From assembly GCA_964203275.1 (NCBI GenBank), contig CAXNMF010000001.1, positions 561,305 through 625,304 on the forward strand: a stretch of DNA of 64,000 nt. The letters are read 5' to 3'. The notes under the pieces are model-generated. The model saw nothing but the letters and a program-made list of their open reading frames with translations, was not told where the DNA came from and did no database searches. The position numbers were made by a program, and so were the translations under genes. This stretch comes from Ga0077527 sp945862135. Its GTDB lineage: Bacteria; Pseudomonadota; Gammaproteobacteria; Burkholderiales; SG8-41. Shown in pieces: positions 10,377 through 19,938 of the stretch (within the stretch, counting starts at the first letter, position 1; every line of letters starts with the position of its first letter).

Positions 10377-12587
10377 ATGACCCCCGCCTTCCTTTCAGGC
10401 CTTAACGAGCACCAGCTCGAAGCCGTTACCCTGCCACACCAGTCCGCGCTGATCCTCGCCGGCGCCGGCAGCGGCAAGACGCGCGTGCTGACGACTCGCA
10501 TGGCCTGGCTGATCCAGACCGGGCAGATCAGCCCGATGAGCGTGCTTGCGGTGACCTTCACCAACAAGGCGGCGAAGGAAATGCTGACCCGCCTCACTGC
10601 GATGCTGCCGATCAACACCCGCGGCATGTGGGTGGGCACCTTCCACGGGCTGTGCAACCGGATGCTGCGCGCGCATTACCGCGAGGCCGGTTTGCCGCAG
10701 CTGTTCCAGATTCTCGATACCCAGGATCAGCTGGCGCTGGTGAAGCGGCTGATGAAGGGTATGAACATCGACGAAGAACGGTATCCGCCGCGTCAGGCCC
10801 AGTGGTTCATCGCTGCGCAGAAGGAAGAAGGCAAACGCGCCGACAAGGTCGAGCCTTACGACGATTTTTCGCGGCGCATGGTCGAGGTCTATGCGGAGTA
10901 CGATCGTCAGTGCCAGCGCGAAGGCGTGGTCGATTTTGCGGAACTGTTACTGCGGTCTTACGAACTGCTGGCGCGCAACGAATCGCTGCGCGACCACTAC
11001 GCCGGGCGCTTCCGTCATATCCTCGTTGACGAATTCCAGGATACCAACCGCCTGCAGTACCGCTGGTTGCAGTTGTTGGCCGGGAAGGACAACGCGATCT
11101 TTGCTGTCGGTGATGATGACCAGTCGATTTACGGCTGGCGTGGTGCGACGACGGCCAATATGCAGGACCTGCAGCGTGACTTTCACATTGAGCGCGTGAT
11201 CAAGCTTGAGCAGAACTATCGCTCCCACGGCAACATTCTTGATGCCGCCAATGCGCTGATCGAGCACAACCGCAAGCGCCTTGGCAAAAGCCTGTGGACC
11301 GAAGATGCGAAAGGCGAGCCGCTGCGGGTGTTCGAGGCCGCCACCGATTACGAAGAATCCGCGTACATCGTCGAGGAAGTGCGCAATTTGCGCGCGTCCG
11401 GCGAGCGATTGGCCGATATTGCCGTGCTCTACCGCTCCAACGCGCAGTCGCGGGTCATCGAGCATGCGCTGTTCACCGCAGGCATGCCGTACCGGGTTTA
11501 CGGCGGCCTGCGCTTTTTCGAGCGCCAGGAAATCAAGCATGCGTTGGCTTATTTGCGGCTGGTGGCCAATCAGGAAGACGACGGTGCGCTGCTGCGGGTG
11601 ATCAATTTCCCGACACGCGGCATCGGTGCGCGCAGCCTCGAGCAGTTGCAGGGCATGGCTCGCGAAGGGGGCATGAGCCTGTGGACGGCGGCCTGCGCCA
11701 ATACCTTGTCGGGCAAGGCCGCGGCGAGTATCGCTGCTTTCGTCAAGCTGATCGAAGCCATGCGCGGCGCCACTGCGGGACTGTCGCTGCCGGAGGCAAT
11801 TGCCCATGTTGTCGAGCATAGCGGGCTCACCGCGCATTACCGCAACGAAAAAGAAGGCGCCGACCGGCTGGAGAATCTGGACGAACTGGTCAATGCCGCG
11901 GCGATGTTTGTCGAGGAGCGGGCCACGCAGATGCCGGCTGAGGGGGCGCCGCCCGAAGAAGAAATGGATGAACTAACGGCTTTTCTTGCGCATGCGGCGC
12001 TTGAGGCCGGCGAACACCAGGCCGAGGTGGGCTCGGATGCGCTGCAGTTGATGACCGTACATTCGGCCAAGGGTCTGGAATTCCATGCGGTGTTTATCAC
12101 CGGATTGGAAGAAGGTCTGTTCCCGCACGAAAACAGCATGTCCGAAGCCGAAGGGGTGGAAGAAGAGCGCCGGCTGATGTACGTCGCGCTGACGCGGGCG
12201 CGGCGCCGGCTGTACCTTCTGCTGGCGCAAAGCCGCATGCTGCATGGCCAGACCCGCTATAACGTCCCGTCACGGTTTTTCCGCGAACTGCCCGAAGCGC
12301 TGCTGCAACGGGTCAACCACACGCGGCAGGCGCAAGGGTATGCGCGGCAGGGGGCGCCGTCGTACGGCGCGCCGGCACGCAGCTTGTCGGGACAATCAAC
12401 GGCACCGGCATTGCAGTCGCGCGAGTTTCCCTGGCGCATCGGGCAGGCAGTGACCCATGCCAAGTTCGGCGCGGGCGTCATCGTCAACGCCGAGGGCGCT
12501 GGCGCAGATGCGCGGGTGCAGGTGAACTTCAGGGATTCCGGACTGAAGTGGCTGGCGCTCGCCTATGCAAAGCTGGAAGCGGCCTGA
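10377..12587 (+). CDS. uvrD: UvrD/PcrA-type superfamily 1A DNA helicase
   Basis: ATP-dependent 3'-5' helicase of excision and mismatch repair. From ATG 10377 it is 736 residues; GTG 10356 would add seven. Motifs in order: Walker A AGAGSGKTRV, Ia VTFTNKAA, Walker B VDEFQDT, motif III GDDDQSIYGWRGA, motif IV YRSNAQSR, motif V TVHSAKGLEF and motif VI YVALTRARRRLY. The C-terminal tail carries a UvrD-type Tudor-like region (WRIGQAVTHAKFGAGVI) used for RNA polymerase contact in this family. It diverges from leuS and converges with the membrane protein gene at 12603. Confidence 0.96.
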   Translation: MTPAFLSGLNEHQLEAVTLPHQSALILAGAGSGKTRVLTTRMAWLIQTGQISPMSVLAVTFTNKAAKEMLTRLTAMLPINTRGMWVGTFHGLCNRMLRAHYREAGLPQLFQILDTQDQLALVKRLMKGMNIDEERYPPRQAQWFIAAQKEEGKRADKVEPYDDFSRRMVEVYAEYDRQCQREGVVDFAELLLRSYELLARNESLRDHYAGRFRHILVDEFQDTNRLQYRWLQLLAGKDNAIFAVGDDDQSIYGWRGATTANMQDLQRDFHIERVIKLEQNYRSHGNILDAANALIEHNRKRLGKSLWTEDAKGEPLRVFEAATDYEESAYIVEEVRNLRASGERLADIAVLYRSNAQSRVIEHALFTAGMPYRVYGGLRFFERQEIKHALAYLRLVANQEDDGALLRVINFPTRGIGARSLEQLQGMAREGGMSLWTAACANTLSGKAAASIAAFVKLIEAMRGATAGLSLPEAIAHVVEHSGLTAHYRNEKEGADRLENLDELVNAAAMFVEERATQMPAEGAPPEEEMDELTAFLAHAALEAGEHQAEVGSDALQLMTVHSAKGLEFHAVFITGLEEGLFPHENSMSEAEGVEEERRLMYVALTRARRRLYLLLAQSRMLHGQTRYNVPSRFFRELPEALLQRVNHTRQAQGYARQGAPSYGAPARSLSGQSTAPALQSREFPWRIGQAVTHAKFGAGVIVNAEGAGADARVQVNFRDSGLKWLALAYAKLEAA

Positions 12588-12602
12588 ACGGTACTGTTCG
12601 CG

Positions 12603-13379
12603 TCAGTCGGTTGTTTCTGCGGGTTTTTCTGACGCGTCAGTAAAGACGTCGGTGTAAGACAGATGAATGCTGGGAATCACGACTGGGGCAAGCAGCAGGA
12701 GGCCCAGATCGAGCAGGCGTGCCGACATCGCAAAGGGCATGACCATGACCAGAGCGCTAAAAATTATTCCACCGTAGACCGCAAATGCCCCCAGATTTTT
12801 TCTGCATGCGGTAAAGCTGCACCACATTGCCTCGTGCGGTTTCAGATCCCGGTAATAAACCAGCAGTGGCGCGAACCAAAGCGCCATCATGACCGCAATC
12901 GACAGCGCCCATCCGACCAGCAGCGCGGCAAATATTCCCGATGCGGCATCGCTTAATTCACGTGCATTTTCCGGGGAGAGTTTTTGTTGCGTCGACAGCT
13001 TGATCACTTCCTGGAAGGAGTCGCCACCAATGGCGGACATGGCGATCAGCACCAGAAAATTGAATGCCACTGACAATGAGCCCAGTACCAGCAGTGCGCC
13101 CGTGTTTCGCGTAAAACCGGCGAGCAGATAACCGAATGCCAGTGGTTTTCCGAATTCGATGGCGCGGCAGCCTTCGATCATGCCGACCAAGGCGATGGGT
13201 ATCGCCAGCAGGGCCAGCGGCCCGACGTAAGGAATCCACAGCAGGAGTCTCAACAATACGAACAGCGCGACGAGCATCATGATCAGCTGTGCCGGATTCT
13301 TTGCCAGCAGCGCAGCGCCGGCCGTGATCCATTTCCAGCCCTGATTGGCCTTGAAACGACGGATCTCCAGGCCGTTCAT
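12603..13379 (-). CDS. BPSS1780-family inner-membrane protein
   Basis: 258 residues with about six hydrophobic segments (for example LIMMLVALFVLLRLLLWIPY and the segment following it) and conserved polar loops (YRDLKPHEAMWCSF, AFGYLLAGF). It matches the BPSS1780 family, abundant in betaproteobacteria and of unknown function. ATG 13379 overlaps the thrB stop by four bases, so translation is coupled to thrB. Confidence 0.85.
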   Translation of the reverse strand: MNGLEIRRFKANQGWKWITAGAALLAKNPAQLIMMLVALFVLLRLLLWIPYVGPLALLAIPIALVGMIEGCRAIEFGKPLAFGYLLAGFTRNTGALLVLGSLSVAFNFLVLIAMSAIGGDSFQEVIKLSTQQKLSPENARELSDAASGIFAALLVGWALSIAVMMALWFAPLLVYYRDLKPHEAMWCSFTACRKNLGAFAVYGGIIFSALVMVMPFAMSARLLDLGLLLLAPVVIPSIHLSYTDVFTDASEKPAETTD

Positions 13380-14326
13380 GGCGTCAGTCCCGGCAACACT
13401 TGCTGGTGGCTGATGCGCAGTTCAAGGATGCGCCGGAAGTGGCCGGGATCCTTCGCGTGCGTAAGCTCACCGGCGCGAGGCAGATGGAAATCGTACAGCC
13501 GGGATACCCAGAATCGCAGTGCGCCAGCACGCAGCATCACCGGCCAGGCCTGGTGTTCAGCGGACGTGTATGGACGCACGCTGGCGTAGGCGTCGATGAA
13601 CGCACGGGTCCTTGCGGTATCGAGCGTGCCATCCGCCCCTACACACCAGTCATTGACTGCGATGGCCACGTCATAAAGCAAGGCGTCGGTGCAGGCGAAA
13701 TAAAAGTCGATGACGCCGGCGACACGATCCCCGGCCAGCAGCACGTTGTCACGAAACAAGTCGGCATGGATTGCGCCGCGCGGCAAGTCCGCCGGGCGAT
13801 GTGCGTCCTGAAAGCGGATTTCTGCGTCGAGCAGTTCCGCTTCCGCGGCCGGAATGAACGGCAGGATTTCCGGCTGTACCGTCTTCCACCAGGCCGGGCC
13901 TCGTGGATTGGCCATCGTTGCGGGATAGGACTGGCCGGCAAGGTGCAGCCGGGCCAGCGTCGCGCCGACGGCGGCGCATTGCGCACCGGACGGCGCCATG
14001 ACATCACGTCCTTCGAGACGGGCCACCAGTGCTGCCGGTTTGCCGTTCAGCATACCCAGATAGCTGCCATCATTGCTGGCGACGGGATGTGCGCTGGGCA
14101 CGCCGCGTTCCGCTAGGTGCGCCATCAGGTTGAGATAGAAGGGCAGTTCCTGCGGCGTCAGCTTTTCGAACAGCGTCAGCACGTAGCTGCCGCTGCTGGT
14201 GGTCACAAAATAATTGGTGTTTTCGATGCCGGCGCTGATGCCCTGCAGATCGATCAATTCGCCGACAGTGTAGTTTTGCAGCCAGCGCTGCAGTTGCTCG
14301 GCGGTGACTGTGGTGAAAACGGACAT
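13376..14326 (-). CDS. thrB: Homoserine kinase, aminoglycoside-phosphotransferase fold
   Basis: Phosphorylates homoserine in threonine synthesis. This is the APH-like ThrB type (316 residues), not the GHMP-kinase type. It shows AGIENTNYFV near the N-terminus, the catalytic-loop-like GAIHADLFRDNVL and the metal-site GVIDFYFACTDALLYDVA. ATG 14326 has no ribosome site of its own: it overlaps by one base the TAA of a 24-residue ORF (TAATG), so its translation probably depends on that ORF. It overlaps the downstream membrane-protein gene by four bases. Confidence 0.95.
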   Translation of the reverse strand: MSVFTTVTAEQLQRWLQNYTVGELIDLQGISAGIENTNYFVTTSSGSYVLTLFEKLTPQELPFYLNLMAHLAERGVPSAHPVASNDGSYLGMLNGKPAALVARLEGRDVMAPSGAQCAAVGATLARLHLAGQSYPATMANPRGPAWWKTVQPEILPFIPAAEAELLDAEIRFQDAHRPADLPRGAIHADLFRDNVLLAGDRVAGVIDFYFACTDALLYDVAIAVNDWCVGADGTLDTARTRAFIDAYASVRPYTSAEHQAWPVMLRAGALRFWVSRLYDFHLPRAGELTHAKDPGHFRRILELRISHQQVLPGLTP

Positions 14327-14400
14327 TACGCGACGGCGTGAAAGATTGCGGAGTTGGCACTGGCGCAGGTATCCGCTCGTGTGATCGCACGATCAGTCAT
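14326..14400 (-). CDS. 24-residue ORF translationally coupled to thrB
   Basis: ATG at 14400 has a good ribosome site (AGGAG, 5 bases upstream) and opens a 24-codon frame, beginning MTDRAITRADTCASANS and ending HAVA, whose TAA shares its last base with the thrB ATG. The thrB start lacks any ribosome site. The simplest role is a ribosome-delivery leader. It contains three Thr and two Ile but no run of them, and no attenuator hairpin is visible, so amino-acid attenuation is not supported. Confidence 0.5.
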   Translation of the reverse strand: MTDRAITRADTCASANSAIFHAVA

Positions 14401-14418
14401 TGATGCTCCTGCCGCCAG

Positions 14419-14763
14419 CTAGAACTGGTGGATGACCCACATCGGCGGCCGGATGCCCGTATCGTGGGAATCCTGGCGCGAGAATTTTCCGTCGCCGCGG
14501 TCGTCAATGAGGAAATAGGGACGTCCGCCGGGCGGTGTCACCTTGATCATGTACAGTTTTCCGCCGATACGGTATTCCTCGACAGTATCTTCGCCGCGCT
14601 TGCGGATGGTGACCTGCGGTTCCATGGCGGGATCAAGCTCGAATCCAGCCGGCGGTGGTGGCGGTTCCGGGATCGGTTGGGCCTTGGAGCGGTCCTGTGC
14701 GGACGCAGGAAATGCCGCCGCAAGCGCAGCAAGAAGAAGGGTCAGTTGCAGAACTTTTCGCAT
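14419..14763 (-). CDS. DUF2782 periplasmic protein
   Basis: 114 residues with a signal peptide (MRKVLQLTLLLAALAAAFPA, cleavage after SAQ), a proline-rich linker (PIPEPPPPPAG) and a compact domain (VTIRKRGEDTVEEYRIGG, PYFLIDDRGDGKF) typical of DUF2782. Function unknown; the gene characteristically lies between polA and thrB in betaproteobacteria, as here. The start at 14763 is chosen for the signal peptide and the CCGGAG upstream; the reading frame stays open far upstream opposite polA, but that part is not coding. Confidence 0.85.
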   Translation of the reverse strand: MRKVLQLTLLLAALAAAFPASAQDRSKAQPIPEPPPPPAGFELDPAMEPQVTIRKRGEDTVEEYRIGGKLYMIKVTPPGGRPYFLIDDRGDGKFSRQDSHDTGIRPPMWVIHQF

Positions 14764-14836
14764 GGAGAACTCCGGAGTTGTCTCATTATCCGGCTTTCGC
14801 GGTTCTTTTGAAAGGCAGAACGCGTCCGAACTCTGC

Positions 14837-14842
14837 GATAAT
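14837..14842 (+). promoter_or_regulatory. Candidate -10 box for polA
   Basis: GATAAT 57 bases upstream of the polA ATG in the divergent space with the DUF2782 gene. A TTGAAA lies upstream, but 23 bases away, which is too far for a normal spacer, so only the -10 is proposed. Confidence 0.25.
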
Positions 14843-14898
14843 CGACGCGTCTCTGCGCGGCAAAGCGCCGCCGTAAATCCACGCTGATACGGCCTTGC

Positions 14899-17610
14899 AT
14901 GAAAACCCTGCTTCTTGTCGACGGTTCGTCCTACCTTTACCGCGCTTTTCATGCCATACGTGACCTGAGCAACAGCCGGGGCGAGCCGACCAATGCCATT
15001 TACGGCGTGCTCAACATGCTGCGCCGCCTGCACAAGGATTACCCCGCGGAATACAGCGCCTGTGTATTTGATGCCAAAGGTAAAACATTCCGCGACGACC
15101 TGTACCCGCAGTACAAGGCCAATCGGCCGTCGATGCCGGATGAACTGGCCTCGCAGATCGCCCCGCTGAAAGAGGCGATTGTGGCGATGGGCTGGCCGCT
15201 TATCGAGGTTTCGGGCGTGGAAGCGGATGACGTTATCGGCACGCTGGCGCGCCAGGCCGAGCAGGCCGGCATGCAGGTGGTGATTTCGACGGGCGACAAG
15301 GACATCACGCAGCTGGTCACGCCGCAGGTCACGCTGGTCAACACCATGTCCAACGAAAAACTGGACATCGCCGGTGTTGAGCAGAAATTCGGCGTACTGC
15401 CGGAGCGCATCATCGATTACCTGACGCTGATCGGCGATGCCGTGGACAATGTGCCGGGTGTGCCCAAGGTCGGCCCGAAGACCGCGGTGAAATGGCTGAC
15501 CCAGTACGGCACGCTCGACAACATCGTCAAAAACGCGCCGGATATCGGCGGCGCGGTCGGTGAGAATCTGCGCCAGTCGCTGGACTGGCTGCCGCAGGCA
15601 AAACAGCTGCTGACGATCAAATGCGATGTTGAACTGCCTTTGCGCATCGAAGAACTCGCGCCGCAACCGCAGGATGTCGCGACGCTGGCGACGCTGTTCG
15701 ACCGTTTTGAATTCAAGACCTGGCGGCGTGAACTGGATGGCGGTGGTGCTGAAGCCCCGACGGAAACGACACAAGCTGCAGTTGCGCCGCCGCCGGCAGC
15801 GGTGCCGCGTCATTACGAAACCGTACTGACTGAAGCCGCGCTTGATGAGTGGATCAAACGCATTGAAGCGGCCGTACTGACCGCGGTGGATACTGAAACC
15901 ACCAGCCTTGATCCGCTGACCGCAGAGTTGGTGGGTATTTCACTGGCCGTCGAAGCCGGCCATGCGGCCTACATTCCCGTCGGTCATGTCTATGCGGGTG
16001 CGCCGGACCAGTTGCCGCGTTCACGTGTGTTGGAAAAACTGCGGCCGTGGCTGGAGAGTGACAAACACGCCAAACTCGGCCAGCACATCAAGTACGACAC
16101 GCATATCTTTGCCAATTACGGCATTACGCTGCGCGGCATTGCGCACGACACCCTGCTGGAGTCCTATGTTCTGGAAAGCCATCAGCGACATGACATGGAT
16201 TCCATGGCGCAAAGAATTTTATCAATTAAAACAATAAGTTACGATGATGTCACCGGTAAGGGCGCGAAACGTATCGGTTTCGAGCAGGTGGCGATCGAAG
16301 GTGCCAGCGAATACGCCGCAGAAGACGCTGACATCACGCTGCAATTGCATCAGGCGCTGTTTCCGCGCATCGCCGGCGACGAAAAACTGAAACACATCTA
16401 CGCCGACATCGAGATGCCGGTGATGGCCGTGCTCTACACGATGGAACGCAACGGTGTACTGCTTGATCAGAGGCTGCTCGCCGAACTGTCAGCAGAATTC
16501 GGCGCGAAGATGATTGACATCGAAGCGCGCGCGCACAACGAGGCCGGTCAGCCCTTCAATCTCAGCTCGCCGAAACAGATCCAGGAAGTGTTGTTCGACA
16601 GGAAGGGCCTGAAGCCGGTAAAAAAAACGCCGACCGGCGCGCCGTCCACGGATGAGGAGTCGCTGGCTGAACTGGCGCTGGATCATCCGCTGCCGCAGCT
16701 GATCCTCGACTACCGCGGGCTGGCAAAACTGAAATCGACCTATACCGACAAGCTGCCGGGCATGGTCAACCGCAGCACCGGACGCGTGCATACCAGTTAC
16801 GGTCAGGCCACTGCAGTGACCGGACGGCTGGCGAGCAGTGATCCCAATCTGCAGAACATTCCGATCCGCACCGCGGAAGGCCGGCGCATCCGTGAAGCCT
16901 TTATCGCGCCGCCGGGCTCACATATCGTTTCGGCTGACTATTCTCAGATCGAGCTGCGCATCATGGCGCATATCTCGCGTGACGAGAGCCTGTTGCGTGC
17001 GTTTGCCGCCGGCGAGGATATCCATCGCGCAACAGCCGCCGAAATTTTCGGTATTGACGTGAAGGCGGTGGACAACGAACAGCGGCGTTACGCCAAGGTC
17101 ATCAACTTCGGCCTGATCTACGGCATGTCGGCCTTCGGTCTGGCGCGCCAGCTCAATCTCGAACGCGCCGCCGCGCAGCAGTACATGGACCGCTATTTCC
17201 AGCGTTACCCCGGCGTCGCCGAATACATGCGGGTGACACGCGAGCAGGCGCATCAGCAGGGTTATGTCGAGACCGTGTTCGGCCGCCGTTTGTGGCTGCC
17301 CGAAATCCGCAGCAGTAACGGCAACCGCCGCCAGGGTGCGGAACGCGCCGCGATCAACGCGCCGATGCAGGGCACAGCGGCCGACCTGATCAAGATGGCG
17401 ACCATCCAGGTGCAGCAGTGGCTGACCGAACAAAACATGAAGTCGCTGCTGATCATGCAGGTGCATGACGAGTTGGTGCTGGAGGTGCCGGACACCGAAT
17501 TGGCCGTGGTCAAGAGCGAGTTGACACGGCTGATGACCGGTGTGGCGCAACTCGCGGTGCCGCTGCTGGTCGAAGTCGGCGTCGGTCCCAACTGGGACAA
17601 GGCCCATTAA
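14899..17610 (+). CDS. polA: DNA polymerase I
   Basis: Replication and repair polymerase that removes primers and fills gaps. 903 residues, full length. The N-terminal 5'-nuclease shows LLLVDGSSYLYRAFHA and VEADDVIGTLA. The 3'-5' proofreading domain is intact: VDTETTSLD, GQHIKYDTHIF and YAAEDADITLQLH carry the metal-binding acids. The polymerase domain has DYSQIELRIMAHIS, YAKVINFGLIYGMSAFGLA and VHDELVLEV. No strong ribosome site precedes ATG 14899. Downstream, the methyltransferase gene follows after about 20 bases on the same strand. Confidence 0.97.
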   Translation: MKTLLLVDGSSYLYRAFHAIRDLSNSRGEPTNAIYGVLNMLRRLHKDYPAEYSACVFDAKGKTFRDDLYPQYKANRPSMPDELASQIAPLKEAIVAMGWPLIEVSGVEADDVIGTLARQAEQAGMQVVISTGDKDITQLVTPQVTLVNTMSNEKLDIAGVEQKFGVLPERIIDYLTLIGDAVDNVPGVPKVGPKTAVKWLTQYGTLDNIVKNAPDIGGAVGENLRQSLDWLPQAKQLLTIKCDVELPLRIEELAPQPQDVATLATLFDRFEFKTWRRELDGGGAEAPTETTQAAVAPPPAAVPRHYETVLTEAALDEWIKRIEAAVLTAVDTETTSLDPLTAELVGISLAVEAGHAAYIPVGHVYAGAPDQLPRSRVLEKLRPWLESDKHAKLGQHIKYDTHIFANYGITLRGIAHDTLLESYVLESHQRHDMDSMAQRILSIKTISYDDVTGKGAKRIGFEQVAIEGASEYAAEDADITLQLHQALFPRIAGDEKLKHIYADIEMPVMAVLYTMERNGVLLDQRLLAELSAEFGAKMIDIEARAHNEAGQPFNLSSPKQIQEVLFDRKGLKPVKKTPTGAPSTDEESLAELALDHPLPQLILDYRGLAKLKSTYTDKLPGMVNRSTGRVHTSYGQATAVTGRLASSDPNLQNIPIRTAEGRRIREAFIAPPGSHIVSADYSQIELRIMAHISRDESLLRAFAAGEDIHRATAAEIFGIDVKAVDNEQRRYAKVINFGLIYGMSAFGLARQLNLERAAAQQYMDRYFQRYPGVAEYMRVTREQAHQQGYVETVFGRRLWLPEIRSSNGNRRQGAERAAINAPMQGTAADLIKMATIQVQQWLTEQNMKSLLIMQVHDELVLEVPDTELAVVKSELTRLMTGVAQLAVPLLVEVGVGPNWDKAH

Positions 17611-17631
17611 AGGCGCGCGATTGGCCGTGTG

Positions 17632-18456
17632 ATGGCGACCGTAAACCCCGACCACTGGAATCAGCACGCCCGGCAATGGAGCCTGATTGGTTCGCCATTA
17701 CGTCCGTCCGCAGAAGATATTTCCATGCTCGAGCAGGCGGTGACAGATTGGAGCAGCAGTAACGGGATTGCTGCCCCACGCGCACTGCTCTGCGGTGTGA
17801 CCCCGGAAATTGCGCGCATGCGCTGGCCGCATGGAACGCAGTTGACCGCGGTTGACCGGTCGCGTCCGATGATCGCGGGAGTGTGGCCGGCGCCGGAAGC
17901 GCCGGGGGCTGCTGTCTGCGGCAACTGGTTCGCACTGCCACTGCCCGACCATTCCCAGGATCTGCTGATTGGCGACGGTTGTCACTGTCTGCTGGTCGGG
18001 CGCGAACGTTATGCCGCATTTGCCCGCGAATTGCGCCGGGTCGCGGCACCGGAAAGTCTGCTCGCCATCCGTTATTTTCTCCGCCCTGAGCACAATGAAA
18101 CGGTTGCTCAGGTCATCGACGATCTGCAAAAGGGCCGGATCGGGAACTTCCACGCGTTCAAATGGCGGCTGGCCATGGCCATGCACGGTACGATCGAAGA
18201 AGGTGTGCGACTGGGCGACGTCTGGGATGTCTGGCATCAGGCGGTACCCCAGCCTGACGCGCTCGCAGCGCAACTGGGTTGGTCTCCGGCGGTGGTTAAC
18301 ACCATCCAGAATTACCGCGGCGTCAGTACCTGCTACAGTTTTCCAACGATGGATGAAGCGCGTACGCTCATCGGCGACTTTCGTATTGTTGCGGTTCAAG
18401 TGCCGGGGTATGAACTCGGTGAACGCTGCCCAACGCTGGTCATGCAGCCGACATGA
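17632..18456 (+). CDS. Putative class I SAM-dependent methyltransferase
   Basis: 274 residues from ATG 17632 (GTG 17629 is an alternative). The Rossmann-like core is recognisable though degenerate: RALLCGVTPEIARM in the place of the glycine-rich motif I, the acidic TAVDRSRPMI of motif II, and DLLIGDGCHCLL plus FARELRRVAAPESLLAIRYF as motifs IV-V. The substrate is unknown. Its stop overlaps by four bases the ATG of an adenylate-forming ligase, so the two are translationally coupled and probably modify the same molecule. Confident of the fold, not of the reaction. Confidence 0.75.
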   Translation: MATVNPDHWNQHARQWSLIGSPLRPSAEDISMLEQAVTDWSSSNGIAAPRALLCGVTPEIARMRWPHGTQLTAVDRSRPMIAGVWPAPEAPGAAVCGNWFALPLPDHSQDLLIGDGCHCLLVGRERYAAFARELRRVAAPESLLAIRYFLRPEHNETVAQVIDDLQKGRIGNFHAFKWRLAMAMHGTIEEGVRLGDVWDVWHQAVPQPDALAAQLGWSPAVVNTIQNYRGVSTCYSFPTMDEARTLIGDFRIVAVQVPGYELGERCPTLVMQPT

Positions 18457-19829
18457 CGAGCCGGCTGTTACGGTCTGCCGTGCCCGGCGTGGTCTGGCCG
18501 GCCGTGGCGGATGATCGGGGCGCGCAACTTCTCGCCTTGCTTTGGCAGTTCGCACAGGCAGAACGCTGGCCTGCGGAGATCCTGCTGCAGCATCAGTTGC
18601 GTCAACTGGATGCTGTTCTTGATCATGCCTGGCGCACGGTGTCCTGGTATCGCGACCGTCTTGCTGCCGCAGGGTGGCGCCCGGGAAACGCGTTGACCCC
18701 GGATGCCTTGGGTTCGCTTCCCCTGCTGACTCGCCGCGATATCCAGACGGCTGGTGTCGCAATGCGCAGCACTGCAATACCCCAGCAGTTCGGACCGGTT
18801 CATGAAAATCGCACATCCGGCGCCACCGGAGAACCGGTGCATGTGCTGCGTACGGCACTTGACGCTTTGCTGTGGCAGGCCAATACCTTGCGCGATCATG
18901 AGTGGCACGGGCGGGACCAGTCGCTCAAATTTGCGGCGATCCGGGCCATCTCGCCCGGGGTGGCTGAGCCGCCGCTCGGTGCCGCGGCTACGGGTTGGGG
19001 GCCGGCATCGGAAGCGGTTCGTGTGACCGGTCCCGCTGTACTGCTGAACCTGAATGCCGACGTCGCAGTTCAGGCGGCGTGGATCGAGCAACATGCGCCC
19101 GGATATCTGTTGACCTACCCGAGCAATCTCACAGCACTGATTGAACATTTTTCGCAAAGCGGCAGGCGTGTTGCCGGTTTGCGCGCGGTGCTCTGTGTCG
19201 GTGAAACCGTGTCACCGGCGTTACGCCTTGAATGTCGTGAGGTGCTCGGTGTGGACATCGAGGATGTCTACAGTTCCCAGGAACTCGGCTATATCGCCCT
19301 GCAGTGCCCCGCCAGCACTCAGTACCATGTGATGGCGGAGACCATGCTGGTCGAAGTGATCGACGAGAACGGCAATCCGTGTAAACCCGGCGAAACCGGG
19401 CGCCTCGTTGTCAGCAGTCTGCACAATATGGCAATGCCTTTGATTCGCTACGTTGTGGGGGATCTGGCGACGGTGGGAACGCCTTGCGTCTGTGGCCGTA
19501 CTCTGCCGACGCTGGCCCGCATCGCGGGCCGCGAACGTAACCTGGTGCGTTTGCCTGACGGCACCAGGCACTGGCCACTGGTCGGATTCCATCGTTTCCG
19601 CGAAATTGCTCCGATACGACAGTACCAGCTGATCCAGCAGACGCTGCAGGCGGTAGAGGTGCGATTGGTCTGTGATCGTCCACTGAATGTCGATGAAGAA
19701 GCGCAGCTTGCTGCGGTGATTCGTGATGCACTGACCTATGCCTTTGATCTGCATTTCAAGTATTTCGATAAGGAGCTGCCGCGGGCGCCGAACGGCAAGT
19801 TTGAGGAATTCGTCTGCATGATCAGCTAG
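18453..19829 (+). CDS. Phenylacetate-CoA-ligase/CapK-like adenylate-forming enzyme
   Basis: 458 residues. Carries the ATP/AMP-binding loop TSGATGEPV, a central VYSSQELGYIALQC block, and the C-terminal GRERNLVRLPDG hinge and APNGKFEEF tail typical of the PaaK/CapK family, which activates carboxylic acids as acyl-adenylates and often transfers them to CoA. It also has a CVCGRTLP segment with two cysteines. The substrate is unknown; the overlapping methyltransferase and the downstream Bug protein suggest a small-acid pathway or decoration of a secondary product. Not a canonical PaaK: the N-terminus is divergent. Confidence 0.8.
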   Translation: MTSRLLRSAVPGVVWPAVADDRGAQLLALLWQFAQAERWPAEILLQHQLRQLDAVLDHAWRTVSWYRDRLAAAGWRPGNALTPDALGSLPLLTRRDIQTAGVAMRSTAIPQQFGPVHENRTSGATGEPVHVLRTALDALLWQANTLRDHEWHGRDQSLKFAAIRAISPGVAEPPLGAAATGWGPASEAVRVTGPAVLLNLNADVAVQAAWIEQHAPGYLLTYPSNLTALIEHFSQSGRRVAGLRAVLCVGETVSPALRLECREVLGVDIEDVYSSQELGYIALQCPASTQYHVMAETMLVEVIDENGNPCKPGETGRLVVSSLHNMAMPLIRYVVGDLATVGTPCVCGRTLPTLARIAGRERNLVRLPDGTRHWPLVGFHRFREIAPIRQYQLIQQTLQAVEVRLVCDRPLNVDEEAQLAAVIRDALTYAFDLHFKYFDKELPRAPNGKFEEFVCMIS

Positions 19830-19938
19830 TGCTGGTCGGTGGTGGCATGGATGTTGCTAAATTTGCAAGGGCTTACCACAGCCGCTGCAACTGTGATGCC
19901 ATCCGCAATGCGCCACTCTCAGAGGGAGAACACCTGTC

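Noticed and set aside
14326..14400. Threonine attenuator leader peptide upstream of thrB
   Set aside because: Only three Thr and two Ile, not clustered, and no competing hairpins or T-run before thrB.
14764..15813. Long N-terminal extension of the DUF2782 frame opposite polA
   Set aside because: No homology, covered by polA, and the signal peptide at 14763 sets the real start.
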